Below are positions 18,168 to 27,723 of a stretch of DNA of 64,000 nt, piece after piece. Location: contig NZ_CP108549.1 of the NCBI RefSeq assembly GCF_036010325.1, positions 6,200,001 through 6,264,000 of the forward strand, read 5' to 3'. Every line of letters starts with the position of its first letter. Within the stretch, counting starts at the first letter, position 1. Made by a program: the position numbers and the translations under genes. The stretch comes from Streptomyces sp. NBC_01210 (GTDB lineage Bacteria; Actinomycetota; Actinomycetes; Streptomycetales; Streptomycetaceae). Below the pieces are notes generated by a model. That model was not told the DNA's origin and ran no database searches. It saw only the letters and a list, made by a program, of their open reading frames with translations.

Positions 18168-19451
18168 GTGAAGCGCAAGCTCATCGCGGCGGTAGGCGTC
18201 GCGGGCATGATGATCGGCCTTGCGGCCTGTGGTGATTCGGACAAGGGCGGGGACAAGGCCGGCGGCGGCGACGCCAAGGAGCTGACCGTCTGGCTGACGG
18301 TGGACGCCCAGAACAACTGGCCCGATCTCGTGAAGTCCGCCGACGACGCGATCGTCAAGAAGCACCCGGGCATCAAGATCAAGCACGAGTACTACGGCTG
18401 GCCGGACAAGAACGCCAAGCTGGACGCCGTACTCGCCACGGACAAGGCTCCGGACGTGGTCGAGATGGGCAACACCGAGATGCTCGGCTACATGACCAAG
18501 GGCGCGTTCGCCGAGGTCGACCCGAAGAAGTTCGAGCAGTCGGACGCGTGGCTGGACGGCCTCAAGGAGTCCGTCACGTACGACGGCAAGACCTACGGTG
18601 TCCCGTACTACGCCGGTGGCCGTGTCGGCACCTGGCGCAAGGACATCGCCGCCGAGGCCGGCGTGAAGGCCGCCCCGAAGACGTACGCGGAGCTCACCGC
18701 CGCCCTGGACAAGATCCAGGAGAAGAAGGGCGACAAGTTCAGCGCCTGGTACCAGCCTTCGCCGGACTGGTACGCCGCGATGTCCTTCGTCTACGACGCC
18801 GGCGGCTCCATCGCCAAGAAGGACGGCGACACGTGGAAGGCCAACCTCTCCTCGCCCGAGTCCCTCAAGGGCCTCAATGAGTACAAGTCGATCCTCGACA
18901 AGTACATGCACGGCGACAAGACGAAGGACGAGTCCGACCGTCCGGTCGTCTTCGGCCAGGGCAAGTCCGCGACCATCTTCAGCGCGGCCTGGGAGGGCGG
19001 CACGGCCGCCGACCCGAAGAACGACAAGGTCGGCAAACTCGCCGACAAGCTCGAGAACTTCGTGATGCCCGGTCCGAACGGCAAGGCCCTTCCCGTCTTC
19101 CTCGGCGGCTCCGACCTGGCCGTCCCGGTCAAGTCCAAGGCGCAGGACGTCGCGGCCGAGTGGATCAACGCCTTCACCGGCGCCCAGGGCCAGAAGGGTC
19201 TGCTCGCCAAGGGCAACCTGCCCAACAACAAGACCGACCTGGCGACCCTGAAGAACGACCCGAAGACGGTGGTCCCGGCCACCGCCGCCGAGTCCAACTG
19301 GTTCGTCCCGATGGCACCGGGCTGGGGTCAGGTCGAGAAGGCCCAGACCCTCAAGACCATGCTGCAGCAGATCGGCACCGGCAAGAAGTCGGTGGCGGAC
19401 GCCGCGAAGGCCGCGGACGCCGCGATCGACAAGGTCATCAACACCAAGTGA
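18168..19451 (+). CDS. dasA: Chitobiose-binding lipoprotein DasA
   Basis: 427 residues. Lipoprotein signal with a lipobox L-A-A-C (Cys21), then a family 1 extracellular solute-binding protein fold. It captures N,N'-diacetylchitobiose for the DasABC transporter. GTG 18168 is preceded by GAGGAGGG. The body is Lys/Asp-rich, typical of Streptomyces sugar-binding proteins. A stable hairpin separates it from dasB and probably allows more DasA than permease to be made. Expression is controlled by DasR at the dre sites. Confidence 0.95.
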   Translation: MKRKLIAAVGVAGMMIGLAACGDSDKGGDKAGGGDAKELTVWLTVDAQNNWPDLVKSADDAIVKKHPGIKIKHEYYGWPDKNAKLDAVLATDKAPDVVEMGNTEMLGYMTKGAFAEVDPKKFEQSDAWLDGLKESVTYDGKTYGVPYYAGGRVGTWRKDIAAEAGVKAAPKTYAELTAALDKIQEKKGDKFSAWYQPSPDWYAAMSFVYDAGGSIAKKDGDTWKANLSSPESLKGLNEYKSILDKYMHGDKTKDESDRPVVFGQGKSATIFSAAWEGGTAADPKNDKVGKLADKLENFVMPGPNGKALPVFLGGSDLAVPVKSKAQDVAAEWINAFTGAQGQKGLLAKGNLPNNKTDLATLKNDPKTVVPATAAESNWFVPMAPGWGQVEKAQTLKTMLQQIGTGKKSVADAAKAADAAIDKVINTK

Positions 19452-19457
19452 CCTAAG

Positions 19458-19490
19458 GGCAGGGCCCCGTCACCGCGACGGGGCCCTGCC
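19458..19490 (+). terminator. Intra-operon hairpin between dasA and dasB
   Basis: Perfect 14-bp arms at 19458-19471 and 19477-19490. It is probably a partial terminator or mRNA-stabilising element that raises dasA transcript level over dasBC. Confidence 0.8.
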
Positions 19491-19526
19491 GCTCGTACCG
19501 GGAGAGGGACCGCTGAGGAGCACGGG

Positions 19527-20522
19527 ATGAGTGCCGCAGAGACAACCACCGCCACGGTGCCGCCGACGCGGCAATCGCCACCACCGGGGACCGGCGCAGC
19601 CACCCCGGCAAAGCCCGGCAGAAAGCCGACAGCAGACGGGGCAGGAGTGCCCTGGCTGCTGCTCGCGCCCTGCCTGCTCATCCTTCTGCTCGTCCTCGGC
19701 TATCCGCTGGTACGGCTGGTCACCCTCTCCTTCCAGAAGTTCGGCCAGCCCCAGCTGTGGGGCTTCAAGGACCCGGAGTCGGTCGGCTTCGACAACTTCT
19801 CCAAGATCCTCGGGGACGGCGAGTTCTGGACCGTCGTCATACGGACCGCGGTCTTCGCCTTCAGCGCCGTGGTGCTGACCATGGTCATCGGCATGCTGGT
19901 CGCGCTGCTGCTGCAACGGGTCTCCGGCTGGGTGAAGACCCTGATCAACATCGCGCTCGTGGCGAGCTGGGGCATGCCCATCATCGTCGCCACCGCGATC
20001 TTCAAGTGGCTCTTCGACGCCGACTACGGCGTACTCAACTGGCTGCTCTCCAGGCTGCCCGGAGTCGACATGATCGGCCACAACTGGTTCGCCAGCGGCC
20101 CCCAGGGCCTCGCCGTGATCATCCTGCTGGTGGTCTGGGGCGCCGTGCCCTTCGTCGTGATCACACTCAGCGCCGGCCTCACCCAGGTGCCCAAGGAGCT
20201 CGAAGAGGCCGCCCGTCTCGACGGCGCCGGCGCCTGGGGCGTCTTCCGCTTCGTCACCCTGCCGATCCTCAAGCCCATCATCGTGATGCTGACGACGCTC
20301 TCGGTGATCTGGGACATGGGTGTCTTCCCGCAGGTCTTCGTGATGCGCAACGGCCATCCCGAGGCGGAGTTCCAGCTGCTCACCACGTACTCGTACGACA
20401 AGGCCTTCGTCGTCAACGATTACGGCACCGGCTCGGCGATCGCGCTTGTCACCGTGATCCTGCTGCTCGGTGTGGTCGCGGTCTATATGCGCCAGATGCT
20501 CAAGATCGGAGAGGTGGAGTGA
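19527..20522 (+). CDS. dasB: ABC sugar transporter permease DasB
   Basis: 331 residues with six hydrophobic segments. It carries the EAA loop of MalF-type permeases (E-L-E-E-A-A-R-L-D-G-A-G-A-W-G). With DasC it forms the membrane channel for chitobiose. No ATPase gene is present in this cluster; in Streptomyces MsiK, encoded elsewhere, energises several sugar importers. The GTG of dasC overlaps its stop. Confidence 0.93.
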   Translation: MSAAETTTATVPPTRQSPPPGTGAATPAKPGRKPTADGAGVPWLLLAPCLLILLLVLGYPLVRLVTLSFQKFGQPQLWGFKDPESVGFDNFSKILGDGEFWTVVIRTAVFAFSAVVLTMVIGMLVALLLQRVSGWVKTLINIALVASWGMPIIVATAIFKWLFDADYGVLNWLLSRLPGVDMIGHNWFASGPQGLAVIILLVVWGAVPFVVITLSAGLTQVPKELEEAARLDGAGAWGVFRFVTLPILKPIIVMLTTLSVIWDMGVFPQVFVMRNGHPEAEFQLLTTYSYDKAFVVNDYGTGSAIALVTVILLLGVVAVYMRQMLKIGEVE

Positions 20523-21376
20523 CTTCGACCGCCGCGGCTCCCGCCGCCACCCGCCGTCCCAGGAAGAGCCGGCTCGGCTGGAATCTGCTCGGCCTCCTTG
20601 TCTTCGTCACCGCGGGGTTCCCGGTCTACTGGATGCTGAACACGGCGTTCAAGCCGGCCAAGGACGCCATCGACCCCGACCCGCACTTCTTCCCCAACGT
20701 CTTCACGACGGAGAACTTCCGGCGGGCCCTGGACATCGCCGACTTCTGGGGACCGGTCGGACGCAGCCTGACCGTCTCGCTCGTCGTGGTCGTCATCGGC
20801 ATCGCGGTCGGCATGCTCGCCGCGCTCGCGATATCCCGGTTCGCCTTCCGCGGCCGCAAGATCGTGATCGTCGGCATCCTCGCGGTCCAGATGATCCCGC
20901 TGGTCGCCATGATCATCCCGGTCTTCCTGCTGCTGAACGACCTCGGTCAGTACGACAAGCTCACGGGGTTGATCATCACGTATCTGACCTTCATCCTCCC
21001 GTTCACGGTGTGGACGCTGCGCGGATTCATCGTCAACATCCCCAAGGAGCTGGAGGAGGCGGCGATGGTCGACGGCTGCACCCGCACCGGCGCCTTTATC
21101 CGCGTGGTCTTCCCGCTGCTCGCCCCGGGCATGGTCGCCACCTCGGTCTACGGCTTCATCCAGGCCTGGAACGAGTATCTGTACGCACTGATGCTGATGA
21201 GCCAGCAGAACCAGACCGCCACCGTGTGGCTGGGCAACTTCACCACCAAGAACGGCACCGAGTACGCCCCGATGATGGCGGGCGCCACGATGATGGCCAT
21301 CCCCATCGTGATCCTCTTCCTCCTCGTCCAGCGCAAGATGGCCGCGGGTCTGACGGCCGGCGCAGTGAAGGGATGA
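20519..21376 (+). CDS. dasC: ABC sugar transporter permease DasC
   Basis: 285 residues from GTG 20519, overlapping dasB by 4 nt. A MalG-type permease with six TMs and the EAA motif (E-L-E-E-A-A-M-V-D-G-C-T-R-T-G). The much longer open frame upstream is only a shadow of dasB. Confidence 0.93.
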   Translation: MTSTAAAPAATRRPRKSRLGWNLLGLLVFVTAGFPVYWMLNTAFKPAKDAIDPDPHFFPNVFTTENFRRALDIADFWGPVGRSLTVSLVVVVIGIAVGMLAALAISRFAFRGRKIVIVGILAVQMIPLVAMIIPVFLLLNDLGQYDKLTGLIITYLTFILPFTVWTLRGFIVNIPKELEEAAMVDGCTRTGAFIRVVFPLLAPGMVATSVYGFIQAWNEYLYALMLMSQQNQTATVWLGNFTTKNGTEYAPMMAGATMMAIPIVILFLLVQRKMAAGLTAGAVKG

Positions 21377-21386
21377 CGCCGTCCAC

Positions 21387-22937
21387 ATGACAACTCTCGT
21401 ACGCAGTACAGACACCCTGACCCGCGACGCGCTCGCCGTCCTCCAGCCGGGCTTCGTCGGCACCACCGCACCGGACTGGCTGCTGCGCCGGATCGGCGAA
21501 GGCCTCTCGGCCGTCGGCCTGTTCGGCCGCAATATCGTCTCGCCCGGTCAGCTGGCCGCGCTCACCGCGCAGTTGCGGGCCGAGCGGGACGACGTACTCG
21601 TCGCAATCGACGAGGAGGGCGGGGACGTCACCCGGCTCGAGGTGCGCACCGGCTCCTCCTTCCCCGGTAACTACGCGCTGGGCACGGTGGACGACACGGA
21701 CCTCACCCGGGCCGTCGCCCGGGAGCTCGGCCGCCGGCTCGCCGAGTGCGGCGTCGACCTCAACTGGGCGCCGTCCGCGGACATCAACTCCAATCCGGAC
21801 AACCCGGTCATCGGCGTACGGTCCTTCGGCGCCGACACCGCGCTCGCTTCCCGCCACACCGTCGCGTACGTCGAAGGCCTCCAGTCCTCCGGAGTCGCCG
21901 CCTGCACCAAGCACTTCCCCGGACACGGCGACACCAATGTGGACTCGCACCATGCGCTGCCCCGGATAGACGTGGATCTCGACACGCTGCACGCCCGTGA
22001 GCTGGTGCCTTTCCGCGCCGCGATCGCGGCGGGTTCCAAAGCGGTGATGAGCGCGCATATCCTGCTTCCCGCGCTCGACCCGAACCGCCCGGCGACGCTG
22101 AGCCCGCAGATCCTCACCGGTCTGCTGCGCGAAGAGCTGGGCTACCAGGGCCTGATCGTCACCGACGGCATGGAGATGCAGGCCATTTCGGCGGCGTACG
22201 GCATCGAGCGCGGCTCCGTCCTCGCGATCGCCGCGGGCGCCGACGCGATCTGTGTCGGCGGCGGCCTGGCCGACGAGGAGACCGTACTGCGGCTGCGCGA
22301 CGCGCTGGTCGCGGCGGTACGGGACGGCGAACTGCCCGAGGAGCGGCTGGCCGACGCGGCGGCGCGGGTACGCGCCCTCGCCGACTGGACGCGGCGGGCC
22401 AGGGGGGCTGCAGGGGAGCCGGGCGCGGCTTCACAGGAGGGGACCGCGCCCGGCGCCGACATCGGCCTTGTCGCGGCGCGCCGGGCGGTGCGGGTGACAT
22501 CGGGGGAGGTGCCGTACGAACCGCTGACGAGCCCTCCGTACGTAGCCGCTTTCACACCGGTCGCGAACATCGCCGTGGGGGACGAGACTCCCTGGGGAGT
22601 GGCGGCGGAGCTGGCCGCGATACTGCCGGGCACGACGACCGACACCTATGGCAGCGCTGCTGACGGTACGACCGATACACCCTCTTTGATTGGAAATGTG
22701 CTGGGTCTTGCGGGGGACCGTAGGATCGTCGCTGTAGTACGCGACGTCCACCGCCACCCCTGGATGGCGGACGCTCTGGACGCCCTGATCGAGGCCCGTC
22801 CCGACACGGTCGTGGTCGAGATGGGTGTGGACCGGGCGGAGCCGAGGGGGGTCCTGCACATCGCGACCCATGGCGCCGCCCGTGTCTGCGGACGGGCCGC
22901 CGCGGAGGTCATCACCGGCAAGGGCGCCGGGGGCTGA
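21387..22937 (+). CDS. dasD: Glycoside hydrolase family 3 beta-N-acetylhexosaminidase (DasD)
   Basis: 516 residues with no signal peptide, so cytosolic: it should split imported chitobiose into GlcNAc. The GH3/NagZ signature K-H-F-P-G-H-G-D-T begins near residue 173 and contains the loop His-Asp pair used as acid/base in NagZ-like enzymes. The nucleophile Asp is in V-T-D-G-M-E-M (about 258). The roughly 180 C-terminal residues are a second domain without catalytic motifs. It follows dasC by 10 nt and belongs to the das operon. Confidence 0.88.
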   Translation: MTTLVRSTDTLTRDALAVLQPGFVGTTAPDWLLRRIGEGLSAVGLFGRNIVSPGQLAALTAQLRAERDDVLVAIDEEGGDVTRLEVRTGSSFPGNYALGTVDDTDLTRAVARELGRRLAECGVDLNWAPSADINSNPDNPVIGVRSFGADTALASRHTVAYVEGLQSSGVAACTKHFPGHGDTNVDSHHALPRIDVDLDTLHARELVPFRAAIAAGSKAVMSAHILLPALDPNRPATLSPQILTGLLREELGYQGLIVTDGMEMQAISAAYGIERGSVLAIAAGADAICVGGGLADEETVLRLRDALVAAVRDGELPEERLADAAARVRALADWTRRARGAAGEPGAASQEGTAPGADIGLVAARRAVRVTSGEVPYEPLTSPPYVAAFTPVANIAVGDETPWGVAAELAAILPGTTTDTYGSAADGTTDTPSLIGNVLGLAGDRRIVAVVRDVHRHPWMADALDALIEARPDTVVVEMGVDRAEPRGVLHIATHGAARVCGRAAAEVITGKGAGG

Positions 22938-23010
22938 CCGACGCGGGCCGCGCTGTACCGGGAGACCCTTCCGTCCCCGGCACAAGGAATGCCACATGGA
23001 GGCAGCCAGC

Positions 23011-24081
23011 ATGTCCGCCACGAGTTCGGCCGAACAGAGCGAGCGTCCGGGCCGGATCATGTCCGGCGAGATGGCGGAGCAGCCGGCGGTGCTGCGGCGC
23101 ATCCTCGAGAAGGGCGCGCCGAAGATCCGCGAGGTGGCGGCGGCGATCTCGGCGCGCGGCCCGCGCTTCGTGCTGCTGACCGCGCGCGGCACGTCCGACA
23201 ACGCCGCGCTGTACGCGAAGTACCTGCTCGAGATCCAGCTGGGTCTGCCGTGCGGGCTGACCTCCATGTCGACGACGACGGCGTACGGAGCACGACCCGA
23301 TCTGACCGACGTCCTGGTCATCACGGTCAGTCAGTCCGGCGGCTCACCGGATCTGGTGGCGTCGACGAAGGCGGCGCGGGAGGCGGGCGCGATCACGCTG
23401 GCGGTGACCAACAACGCGGATTCCCCGCTGGCGGCGGTCTCCGAATTCCACATCGACATCCTGGCCGGCCCGGAGAATGCGCTCCCGGCGACGAAGACGT
23501 ACACCGCGTCGCTGCTCGCGCTCTATCTGTTCGTGGAGGGTCTGCGCGGCGGCGACGGCGTGGCGGCGAAGCTCCTCCCGGAGCTCGCCGCGCAGATCCT
23601 GTCCCGCCAGGACGAGGTGCGGCAGCTGGCCTCCCGCTACCGCTTCGCCGAGCGGATGGTGATCACGTCGCGGGGTTACGGCTACCCCACGGCGAAGGAG
23701 GCCGCGCTGAAGCTGATGGAGACGAGCTACATCCCGGCCCTCGCGTACTCCGGCGCGGATCTGCTGCACGGCCCGCTGGCCATGGTCGACAACATCTCCC
23801 CGGTCATCGCGGTGGTCACCGACGGCAAGGGCGGCGAGGCCCTCCAGCCGGTCCTCGACCGTCTCCGCGGCCGCGGCGCGGACCTGGTGGTGATCGGTCC
23901 CAAGCTCCAGGTCGACGCGGCCTCGGCGGGCTTTGTCCTCCCGGTGGACGGCGTCCTGGAGGAACTCCAGCCGATCCTGGAGATCCTGCCGCTGCAGCTG
24001 CTGGCGTACGAGGTGACGATCGCGCGCGGCCAGGACCCGGACGCGCCGCGCGCTCTGGCGAAGGTGACGGAGACGCACTGA
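23011..24081 (+). CDS. SIS-domain aminosugar-phosphate enzyme (NagB2/AgaS-like)
   Basis: 356 residues with two SIS domains (about 40-180 and 205-345) but no glutaminase domain. A probable aminosugar-phosphate deaminase/isomerase acting on products of GlcNAc-6-P deacetylation. Visible motifs are T-A-R-G-T-S-D-N-A, S-Q-S-G-G-S-P-D and E-A-A-L-K-L-M-E-T. I chose ATG 23011, 7 nt after GGAGG; ATG 22996 would place that ribosome site inside the gene. Position after dasD fits the chitin catabolic pathway. Confidence 0.8.
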   Translation: MSATSSAEQSERPGRIMSGEMAEQPAVLRRILEKGAPKIREVAAAISARGPRFVLLTARGTSDNAALYAKYLLEIQLGLPCGLTSMSTTTAYGARPDLTDVLVITVSQSGGSPDLVASTKAAREAGAITLAVTNNADSPLAAVSEFHIDILAGPENALPATKTYTASLLALYLFVEGLRGGDGVAAKLLPELAAQILSRQDEVRQLASRYRFAERMVITSRGYGYPTAKEAALKLMETSYIPALAYSGADLLHGPLAMVDNISPVIAVVTDGKGGEALQPVLDRLRGRGADLVVIGPKLQVDAASAGFVLPVDGVLEELQPILEILPLQLLAYEVTIARGQDPDAPRALAKVTETH

Positions 24082-24320
24082 ACGGTGATGAGACCCGCTG
24101 ACAGGGGCTGAGGGGGCTGAAGGGGGCACGGGCACCCGCGGGCCGCGGCGCCGTGACGGGACCCTCAACCCGTACGGCACCGCAGCCCGGAGCTGCTCCG
24201 GCCGGCAGGTGTGCGGTCCCGCTCGGCCGTGTGAGAGGTATCGACGCAGTCAGGGCAGAGAGCGCCGGGTACCTCGTTCCACTCTCCTGTGCGGGGAGGG
24301 TGGAGGCTTTACTCAAACAT

Positions 24321-24336
24321 TGTGGACTAGACCATT
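24321..24336 (+). promoter_or_regulatory. Candidate DasR site upstream of the PdtaS-like kinase
   Basis: TGTGGACTAGACCATT differs from the DasR consensus at about two positions and keeps the palindromic centre. It lies about 97 nt before the kinase start, within the 351-bp gap 24082-24432, which otherwise contains no gene that I can see. Confidence 0.6.
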
Positions 24337-24432
24337 CTCCACTGTCCATCCACGTGCAGAGCTTAGTTCCCGTCCATCCTCCGGCACGGGCGGACGGCTC
24401 AACCGGTTCACCCCGAAGGTACGCTCGCAGAT

Positions 24433-25917
24433 GTGCCCTCCATGAACGACCTCGTACGCCAGCACACAGCCCTCAGTGAATCCGACCTCGAGTGGCTCCA
24501 TCTGCTGGTCTCGGAGTGGCAGCTGCTCTCCGACCTCTCCTTCGCCGACCTCGTCCTCTGGGTCCCCACCCTCGACGGCACCCGCTATGTCTCGGTGGCC
24601 CAGATGCGGCCCAACACGGGCCCCACCTCCTACCAGGACGACATGGTCGGCCATCTCGTCCCCCGCGGCCGCCGGCCACTGCTCGACGCCGCGCTCGACG
24701 AGGGGCGGATCGTGCGCGAGGGCGACCCGGAGTGGCGCGAGGAGGTGCCGGTGCGGGTCGAGTCCATCCCCGTACGCCGCGAGGGCCGAGTCCTCGGCGT
24801 CATCGCCCGCAATACGAACCTGCTGACCGTACGTACCCCTTCCCGGCTGGAGCTCACCTACCTCCAGTCCGCCTCCGACCTCGCCCAGATGATCGCCGCA
24901 GGATCGTTTCCCTTCCCTGGGCAGCAGGTCGACATGGATGCGTCACCGCGCGTCGGCGACGGGCTGATCAGGCTCGACGCCGACGGCGTCGTCCAGTACG
25001 CGAGCCCCAACGGCCTCTCCGCGTACCACCGCCTCGGCCTCGCCTCCGACCTCGTCGGACATCATCTCGGCCAGACCACCGCCGAACTCGCCCCGTCGCG
25101 CGGTCCGGTCGACGAGGCCCTGGTCAAACTTGCCAGCGGCTACGCGCCGCGCGAGACCGAGGTCGAGGGCAATGGCGGTGTCATCCAGCTGCGCGCCATC
25201 CCGCTCAAGCCCAAGGGCGTCCGGATCGGCTCTCTCGTACTTCTCCGTGACGTCACCGAACTCCGCCGCCGCGAGCGCGAGTTGATAACCAAGGACGCCA
25301 CCATCCGGGAGATCCACCACCGGGTGAAGAACAACCTCCAGACGGTCGCCGCCCTGCTCCGCCTCCAGGCCCGCCGGATGGATTCCGAAGGCGGCCGGGA
25401 GGCGCTCAACGAGGCGGTACGGCGCGTCGGTTCGATCGCGATCGTCCATGAGACGCTTTCCCAGAATCTGGACGAGCGCGTCGAGTTCGACGAAATCGCG
25501 GACCGGGTGATCGCGATGGTCGCCGAGATCTCGCCGGGCAAGGTCGACTGCCGCCGTACGGGACGGTTCGGGATCCTCGACGCCGAAGTGGCCACACCGC
25601 TCTCCATGGTCCTGACCGAGGTGCTGCAGAACGCCCTGGAGCACGCCTTCGCGCAGGGGGAGCGCGGCTCGGTCGAGGTCGCGGCCGTGCGGGCCGATCA
25701 GCGCGCGGAGACCAGCCGGCTGCTGATCACCGTCCAGGACGACGGCTGCGGTCTGCCCGAGGGCTTCGATCCGCAGCGCGCCGGCAATCTGGGTCTGCAG
25801 ATCGTACGGACCCTGGTGGAAGGGGAGTTGGGCGGAACCTTCGACATGGTCCCGGTCCCGGCGCCCGGTCGTGGCACCCGCGTCGTTCTCGACATCCCTG
25901 TCCAGGGCGAGAAGTAG
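24433..25917 (+). CDS. Sensor histidine kinase, PdtaS type (GAF-PAS-HisKA_2-HATPase)
   Basis: 494 residues, soluble. A GAF-like sensor (about 10-155), a PAS domain (about 175-285), then HisKA_2 with phospho-acceptor motif E-I-H-H-R-V-K-N-N-L-Q (His near 292-293), and an HATPase domain (N-box Q-N-A-L-E-H-A-F, G-box D-D-G-C-G-L-P). PdtaS kinases phosphorylate the antiterminator regulator PdtaR, which is not in this window. Start GTG 24433, with ATG 24442 as alternative. A DasR-like site upstream suggests a link to aminosugar signalling. Confidence 0.88.
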   Translation: MPSMNDLVRQHTALSESDLEWLHLLVSEWQLLSDLSFADLVLWVPTLDGTRYVSVAQMRPNTGPTSYQDDMVGHLVPRGRRPLLDAALDEGRIVREGDPEWREEVPVRVESIPVRREGRVLGVIARNTNLLTVRTPSRLELTYLQSASDLAQMIAAGSFPFPGQQVDMDASPRVGDGLIRLDADGVVQYASPNGLSAYHRLGLASDLVGHHLGQTTAELAPSRGPVDEALVKLASGYAPRETEVEGNGGVIQLRAIPLKPKGVRIGSLVLLRDVTELRRRERELITKDATIREIHHRVKNNLQTVAALLRLQARRMDSEGGREALNEAVRRVGSIAIVHETLSQNLDERVEFDEIADRVIAMVAEISPGKVDCRRTGRFGILDAEVATPLSMVLTEVLQNALEHAFAQGERGSVEVAAVRADQRAETSRLLITVQDDGCGLPEGFDPQRAGNLGLQIVRTLVEGELGGTFDMVPVPAPGRGTRVVLDIPVQGEK

Positions 25918-25967
25918 AGAAGCAGAAGTGGGCGAGAAGCGGGAAGCAAGAGAGCCGGAACAGCAAT

Positions 25968-26000
25968 GAGCCCCGGACCGTGTGGAACGGTCCGGGGCTC
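25968..26000. terminator. 13-bp perfect hairpin between convergent kinase and wblE genes
   Basis: Arms 25968-25980 and 25988-26000, loop of 7 nt, GC-rich. Bidirectional by position. Confidence 0.85.
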
Positions 26001-26109
26001 GAAGCTCACGTTGCTATGCGCATCGGGGGTACTGCGCGCTGCGGCTCGAAGGCGGTGAATGCGTACTCTCTGTACGCGGCGCCGGGCTCAGGCTCGTAGC
26101 AGGGGGGCG

Positions 26110-26367
26110 TCAGGCGCTGGCGTTACGCGCCCGGTTGCGAGCGGCGCGACGCTTCATCGCACGACGCTCGTCCTCGCTGAGGCCACCCCAGACGCCGGAG
26201 TCCTGGCCGGACTCGAGCGCCCACTGCAGGCACTGCTCCATAACGGGGCAGCGACGGCAGACGGCCTTGGCTTCCTCGATCTGCAGCAGCGCAGGACCAG
26301 TGTTGCCGATGGGGAAGAAGAGCTCGGGGTCTTCCTCGCGGCAAACGGCGTTGTGACGCCAGTCCAT
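26110..26367 (-). CDS. wblE: WhiB-family iron-sulfur regulator WblE (WhiB1 orthologue)
   Basis: 85 residues. The four [4Fe-4S] ligands are Cys9, Cys37, Cys40 and Cys46 (C...C-x2-C-x5-C), followed by the G-V-W-G-G turn and a basic C-terminal tail (R-R-A-M-K-R-R-A-A-R-N-R-A-R) for DNA contact. WhiB proteins bind the housekeeping sigma factor and sense NO/O2. The length and V-C-R-R-C-P-V pattern fit WblE. The start ATG follows AAGGAGAGG. A CRP-type palindrome lies 44-59 nt upstream. Confidence 0.93.
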   Translation of the reverse strand: MDWRHNAVCREEDPELFFPIGNTGPALLQIEEAKAVCRRCPVMEQCLQWALESGQDSGVWGGLSEDERRAMKRRAARNRARNASA

Positions 26368-26410
26368 GGCTGCTACCTCTCCTTGGTATTACATTCAGGT
26401 TGCTTGTGAA

Positions 26411-26426
26411 TGTGAACGCTTTCACG
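26411..26426 (-). promoter_or_regulatory. CRP-like binding site upstream of wblE
   Basis: TGTGA-N6-TCACG, an exact GTGA-N6-TCAC palindrome. M. tuberculosis whiB1 is controlled by CRP (Rv3676), so a site here is plausible. The surrounding 26368-26684 interval (317 bp) holds the wblE leader and no gene; a weak hairpin at 26664-26680 may end the lipid-kinase transcript. Confidence 0.6.
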
Positions 26427-26684
26427 AATCCCCCCGCGAGGGAAGGGCCGACTGCCAGTTACCCGGCGTGGTCCTGGGTTCTAAGGAGGGGTTCTGGCGG
26501 TCTGTGGGGCCGATGTTGCGGGCCGTCCCGATCGCCATGTAGAGATTCGCAAACCTCGGCGGCGGATACAACCCCTTCCGGAAACTTTTTTTTGATTCCT
26601 CGGTGTCGACTAGGTCACAGCCGTACTTCTATGGGGTGGAGCCCAGCCCATACGTTCGAGATAAAGGACTTTCGGTCCTTCCGC

Positions 26685-27653
26685 TCACACAATCACACGC
26701 AGTGCACGGCGTACGCCTGTGAACGTCACGCTCGTACGGAGCCCCAGATGGTCACCGTCCATCTGGAACGGCAGCGGAACCTTTGAATTCAAGGTGAAGT
26801 CCGTCAGGTCATGGAGAGCGACGGCATGCTTGCCGCGCGGTCCGCGCTCGGGGGTCGAGGTGAGCAGCTGGGTGGCGTACCGGGCCACAGCGGGGGCCGA
26901 CAGCTTGGACAGTGCGACGACGTCCAGGGCGGTGTCGAACGAGGCTGCCGGGGAGGCGTACACCGGGCGATTGCCCAGGTAGGTCCAGGGGGCGGTGTTG
27001 CAGACTATGGACAGCACGAGATCGGTGACCGGGTCCTTGCCGGGGCGGTCGAGGGTGATCGGGCCGTGCCGGCGGTGGGGCTCGTCCAGATACTGCCGTA
27101 CCACTTGGCGCATATAGAGGGCGTGAGTGGAGCGCTTGCCGCGCTCCCGCTGCTGTTCGACCCGGCCGATGACGCTCGCGTCGAAACCGAGTCCGGCGCA
27201 GAAGGTGAACCAGCGGGGCGGGGCCGACTCGTCCTTCGTGCCCGGGGTGCCGGCCGCGCGACCGAGGCCGACCGTCCGCTCGGTCCGGTCGCGGAGCGCG
27301 TCGAGGATCGCGCCGGTCGCCTCCACGGCGTCGTTCGGGAGCCCGAGGGCCCGGGCGAAGACATTCGTCGAGCCGCCGGGGACGACGGCGAGGCGGGGGA
27401 GGCGGTCGGGGTCGGGGCCGTTGTGGAGCAGACCGTTGACGACCTCGTTCACGGTGCCGTCGCCGCCGAGGGCGACGACCAGCTCTGTGTCGTCGGAATC
27501 TGCGGCCTGGCGGCCGAGGTCGCGGGCGTGTCCCCGGTACTCCGTCGTGACGACTTCCAGCTTCATCTCGCTGGCGAGGGCGTGAATGAGTACGTCACGG
27601 GTGCGAGCACTGGTGGTGGTTGCTGCCGGATTGACCACAAGAAGTGCGCGCAT
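26685..27653 (-). CDS. Diacylglycerol/lipid kinase family protein (DagK_cat)
   Basis: 322 residues, soluble. N-terminal DAGK catalytic domain with the phosphate-binding A-L-G-G-D-G-T-V-N-E motif (about residue 61-70) and V-V-P-G-G-S-T-N-V-F, then the lipid-kinase C-terminal beta domain (L-P-F-Q-M-D-G-D, near the end). It probably phosphorylates a membrane lipid or polyprenol-type substrate; the exact substrate cannot be read. The divergent neighbour is a small membrane protein. Confidence 0.85.
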   Translation of the reverse strand: MRALLVVNPAATTTSARTRDVLIHALASEMKLEVVTTEYRGHARDLGRQAADSDDTELVVALGGDGTVNEVVNGLLHNGPDPDRLPRLAVVPGGSTNVFARALGLPNDAVEATGAILDALRDRTERTVGLGRAAGTPGTKDESAPPRWFTFCAGLGFDASVIGRVEQQRERGKRSTHALYMRQVVRQYLDEPHRRHGPITLDRPGKDPVTDLVLSIVCNTAPWTYLGNRPVYASPAASFDTALDVVALSKLSAPAVARYATQLLTSTPERGPRGKHAVALHDLTDFTLNSKVPLPFQMDGDHLGLRTSVTFTGVRRALRVIV

Positions 27654-27723
27654 GCGCAGCAGCGTACCCAGTGGTGGGTACCGGGCCCAGACCCGGGCTT
27701 CCTACGCGGGCTACCCTGCAGAG

